Assembly (NCBI RefSeq): GCF_020405185.1
Contig: NZ_CP084463.1
Span: forward strand, 744,001 to 808,000
DNA length: 64,000 nucleotides
Reading direction: 5' to 3'
Source: Halomicrobium salinisoli
Lineage (GTDB): Archaea > Halobacteriota > Halobacteria > Halobacteriales > Haloarculaceae
In this document: piece by piece, positions 61,289-64,000 of the stretch
Layout of the letters: the number at the start of each line of letters is the position of its first letter
How positions within the stretch are numbered: the stretch's first letter is position 1
Made by a program: the position numbers and the translations under genes
Notes under the pieces: generated by a model
Told to the model about the DNA's origin: nothing
The model's input: only the letters and a program-made list of their open reading frames with translations
Databases searched by the model: none

Positions 61289-63652
61289 ATGCCAGTACGC
61301 TGGCTCGAAGACATCACGGCCGACGACCTCGCGTCCGTCGGTGGCAAGGCGGCCTCGCTCGGCGAACTCGCCGGCGCGGGGCTGCCGGTCCCGCCGGCCT
61401 TCGTGGTCACCGCCGACACCTACCGCACGTTCGTCGAGTCCACCGGGATCGACGAGGAACTGTTCGACGCCGTCGACGTCGATCCCGAGGACTCGCAGGC
61501 GCTGGCCGAGGCCGCCGAGCGCGCCCGGGAACTGATCACGGGCACCGACCTCCCCGAGTCGGTCCGGGAGGAGATCCTCGCGGCCCACGGGGACCTCGAC
61601 CACGAGGCCGTCGCCGTCCGCTCGTCGGCCACCGCGGAGGACCTGCCCGACGCCTCCTTCGCCGGCCAGCAGGAGACGTTCCTCAACGTCGAGCGGGCCG
61701 ACCTGCTGGACCGCGTCAGGGAGTGCTGGGCCTCCCTGTTCACCCAGCGGGCCATCTACTACCGCTCGGAACAGGGGTTCGACCACCGCACCGTCGACGT
61801 CGCCGTCGTCGTCCAGGCGATGGTCGACGCGGACGCGAGCGGCGTGATGTTCACGAGCCATCCCTCCACCGGCGCGCCGCAGGCCGTCATCGAGGCCGCC
61901 TGGGGCCTGGGCGAGGGCGTCGTCTCCGGGTCCGTCTCGCCCGACAACTACGTCGTCGACCGCGAGTCCGGATCGGTCAGCGAGGTGACCGTCGCCGACA
62001 AGAAGACGATGTTCGTCCGCGACGGCGCGGAGACGGTCGAGCGGGCCGTCCCGGACGATCGCCGCGAGCAGCGGGTCCTCTCCGAGGACCTGCTGGACCG
62101 CCTGATCGCCGTCGGCGAGCGCGTCGAGGAGCACTACGGCGAACCCCAGGACGTCGAGTGGGCGATCACCGGCGACCCCGCGAGCGAGGACGGCGACCCC
62201 ACCGTCTACCTCCTCCAGTCCCGGCCGATCACCACGATCGACGACGCGGTCGCGGCCGACGACGCGAGCGGCGACGCGGCGGGCGGCGTGGCCGACGGCG
62301 GCGCGATGACAGCCCAGGGGGAGACGGGCATCCTCGCGTCCGGCGTCGGCGCGAGCCCCATGGCTGCCTCGGGGACCGTCAGGCTCGTCCGGAAGCTCGA
62401 CCAGCTGGACAAGGTCGAGAGCGGCGACGTCATCGTCACGGAGATGACGACGCCCGACATGGTGCCCGCGATGAAGCGGGCCGCCGCTATCGTCACCGAC
62501 GAGGGCGGCATGACCAGCCACGCGGCCATCGTCTCTCGCGAGCTGGGCGTCCCGGCCGTCGTCGGCACCGACGGCGCCTCGGACCGACTGCGCGACGGCC
62601 AGCAGGTCACCGTCGACGGGGACACCGGCACGGTCCGGGCCGGCGACGAGACGGCCGACGGGGAGTCCGAGTCGGCGACCGGCGACGCCGCGGCTACCGA
62701 ACCGGCCGCCGACGCCGAGGCCGGTGCCGGCGCTGCCGCCGGCTCGTCTGCGACCCCGAAGCCCATGACGGGCACGGAGATCAAGGTCAACGTCTCCATC
62801 CCGGAGGCGGCCGAGCGGGCGGCGGCCACCGGTGCCGACGGCGTCGGGCTCCTGCGCATCGAGCACATGGTGCTCTCGACGGGCAAGACGCCGCGGCGCT
62901 ACGTCGAGGACCACGGCGAGGACGCCTACGTCGAGGAGCTGGTCGACGGGATCCGCGAGGTCGCCGAGGCGTTCTACCCGCGGCCGGTCCGCGTCCGGAC
63001 GCTCGACGCCCCCACCGACGAGTTCCGCCAGCTCGACGGCGGCGCCGACGAGCCCGACGAGCACAACCCCATGCTGGGCTACCGGGGCATCAGGCGGAGC
63101 CTTGACCAGCCCGAGCCCTTCCGGCTGGAGCTGGCCGCCGTCCGGAAGCTCTACGACATGGGCTACGACAACGTCGAGCTGATGCTGCCGCTGGTCACCG
63201 ACGCCGAGGACGTCGTCCGCGCGAAGTCGCTCATGGCCGAGGCGGGGATCGATCCCGACAAGCGCACCTGGGGCGTCATGGTCGAGACGCCCGCCAGCGC
63301 GCTGGGCATCGAGGAGCTGTGCGAGACGGGCATCGACTTCGCCTCGTTCGGCACCAACGACCTCACGCAGTACACCCTCGCGGTCGACCGGAACAACGAG
63401 CGGGTCGCCGGCCGCTTCGACGAACTGCACCCCGCCGTGCTCGACCTTATCGAGCGGACCATCGACGTCTGCAACGACCACGACGTCGCCACGAGCATCT
63501 GCGGCCAGGCCGGCTCGAAGCCGGAGATGGTCCAGTTCCTCGTCGACGAGGGCGTCACCTCCATCTCGGCCAACGTCGACGCCGTCCGCGACGTCCAGCA
63601 GGAGGTCAAGCGCGTCGAGCAGCGCCTCCTGCTCGACTCCGTCCGGGAGTAG
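61289..63652 (+). CDS. ppsA: Phosphoenolpyruvate synthase
   Basis: This 787-aa enzyme converts pyruvate and ATP to PEP, AMP and phosphate for gluconeogenesis. The N-terminal ATP-grasp domain opens with VGGKAASLGELAGAGLPVPP and has AVRSSATAEDLPDASFAGQQ. The phosphohistidine domain contains His411 in GGMTSHAAIVSREL. The C-terminal PEP-binding TIM barrel has SFGTNDLTQYTLAVDRNN and the general acid Cys738 in SICGQAGSKPE. An Ala/Glu/Gly-rich linker (about 455-493) separates the last two domains. The length is standard. Confidence 0.97.
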   Translation: MPVRWLEDITADDLASVGGKAASLGELAGAGLPVPPAFVVTADTYRTFVESTGIDEELFDAVDVDPEDSQALAEAAERARELITGTDLPESVREEILAAHGDLDHEAVAVRSSATAEDLPDASFAGQQETFLNVERADLLDRVRECWASLFTQRAIYYRSEQGFDHRTVDVAVVVQAMVDADASGVMFTSHPSTGAPQAVIEAAWGLGEGVVSGSVSPDNYVVDRESGSVSEVTVADKKTMFVRDGAETVERAVPDDRREQRVLSEDLLDRLIAVGERVEEHYGEPQDVEWAITGDPASEDGDPTVYLLQSRPITTIDDAVAADDASGDAAGGVADGGAMTAQGETGILASGVGASPMAASGTVRLVRKLDQLDKVESGDVIVTEMTTPDMVPAMKRAAAIVTDEGGMTSHAAIVSRELGVPAVVGTDGASDRLRDGQQVTVDGDTGTVRAGDETADGESESATGDAAATEPAADAEAGAGAAAGSSATPKPMTGTEIKVNVSIPEAAERAAATGADGVGLLRIEHMVLSTGKTPRRYVEDHGEDAYVEELVDGIREVAEAFYPRPVRVRTLDAPTDEFRQLDGGADEPDEHNPMLGYRGIRRSLDQPEPFRLELAAVRKLYDMGYDNVELMLPLVTDAEDVVRAKSLMAEAGIDPDKRTWGVMVETPASALGIEELCETGIDFASFGTNDLTQYTLAVDRNNERVAGRFDELHPAVLDLIERTIDVCNDHDVATSICGQAGSKPEMVQFLVDEGVTSISANVDAVRDVQQEVKRVEQRLLLDSVRE

Positions 63653-63691
63653 GCTGCCGTCGGCGCTGTTCCCCGGCGACGGACGCCGGAA

Positions 63692-63892
63692 TCAGGCCAC
63701 CGCGGCGAAGTACTCGTCCCTGCACGCGCGACAGAGCGGTACGCCGCGCACCGCCGTCCCCGGATCGGCCGTCGAGCAGACGAAACACCGATCGGACGAC
63801 GACAGGCCGTCCCTCCGGCCGAACGCGAACACTGCCGCGAGGAGCCCCAGATTGAGGGCGAGCAGTCCGACGGTGACGGCGACTCCAGGCAT
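63692..63892 (-). CDS. Small membrane-anchored zinc-ribbon protein
   Basis: This 66-aa protein has one N-terminal membrane helix (VAVTVGLLALNLGLLAAVFA) followed by two cysteine knuckles, CFVC and CRAC, forming a probable rubredoxin-like zinc site on the cytosolic or outer face. ATG 63892 is chosen over one ten codons upstream. No family is recognised. It converges on ppsA. Confidence 0.62.
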   Translation of the reverse strand: MPGVAVTVGLLALNLGLLAAVFAFGRRDGLSSSDRCFVCSTADPGTAVRGVPLCRACRDEYFAAVA

Positions 63893-64000
63893 ACCTGATC
63901 CAGGGGGATACGGTCGCTTCACTGTTTCGTTCGATCCCCGAATTTCGGAATTTTACCCGATAGTTCGTCCAGAATCGTGCCCCTGCCCCGGAGCGCAACG

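Overview
This 64 kb window is chromosomal DNA from a haloarchaeon (class Halobacteria). The evidence is very high G+C, strongly acidic proteins, Tat-type signal peptides on secreted proteins, [16 protein letters not shown] about 25-30 nt after TATA-like boxes, and archaeal core genes: 20S proteasome alpha/beta, L37Ae, RpoP, the KEOPS subunit Pcc1, prefoldin beta, TruD, GGGP synthase, and the archaeal CoA enzymes pantoate kinase and phosphopantothenate synthetase. Genus cannot be fixed from sequence alone. Histidine catabolism plus a cellulase suggests a versatile heterotroph.

Layout. 1-8.9 kb is informational and housekeeping: a truncated ThiR-like regulator, dcd, a 32-aa C2H2 zinc finger, pth2, psmA-psmB, truD, a DUF2103 gene, the L37Ae-rpoP-pcc1 cluster, an aldo/keto reductase, and prefoldin beta with a DUF3194 gene. 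8.9-12.6 kb holds small membrane and secreted proteins, a bifunctional-nuclease-domain gene and a secreted Fn3-dockerin protein. 12.9-14.9 kb is a divergent thi4/thiR-like pair. 15.0-20.5 kb is a compact hutUGIH operon converting histidine to glutamate. 20.5-28 kb holds a two-domain AAA ATPase with an unusual N-terminal domain, coupled to phosphopantothenate synthetase, then a secreted beta-helix protein and a sugar transporter, then pantoate kinase. 28-33.4 kb has a SHOCT membrane protein, a UPF0175/PIN-like pair, small haloarchaeal proteins, AIM24, aspS and an Lrp regulator. 33.6-39.5 kb holds an APC permease fused to USP domains, a GH9-CBM3-Fn3-dockerin cellulase and GGGP synthase. 39.5-42.8 kb is a two-gene McrBC-type restriction system with a probable EVE-like reader domain. 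42.8-50 kb holds UspA, a Rieske protein, a channel-like RCK protein lacking a selectivity filter, topA, a 308-nt nested palindromic element, a membrane protein and gatB. 50-53.7 kb is accessory: a secreted protein with a coupled partner, a membrane protein and a DICT sensor. 53.8-58.8 kb is the smc-scpA operon. The window ends with an AEC transporter, a PhzF protein, ppsA and a small zinc-ribbon membrane protein.

The most notable points are: the EVE-like McrB/McrC defence pair; a toxin-antitoxin-like pair whose PIN-like partner lacks the first catalytic Asp; two secreted dockerin proteins with no cohesin in view; a 308-nt, four-tier nested inverted repeat upstream of a membrane protein; a dispersed intergenic repeat family, one copy of which lies in frame inside the N-terminus of ScpA; operator-like palindromes near 9.8, 33.45 and 43.47 kb; and a Shine-Dalgarno-led micro-ORF overlapping the GTG start of topA. 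No tRNA, rRNA, CRISPR array, insertion-sequence transposase or intein was seen.
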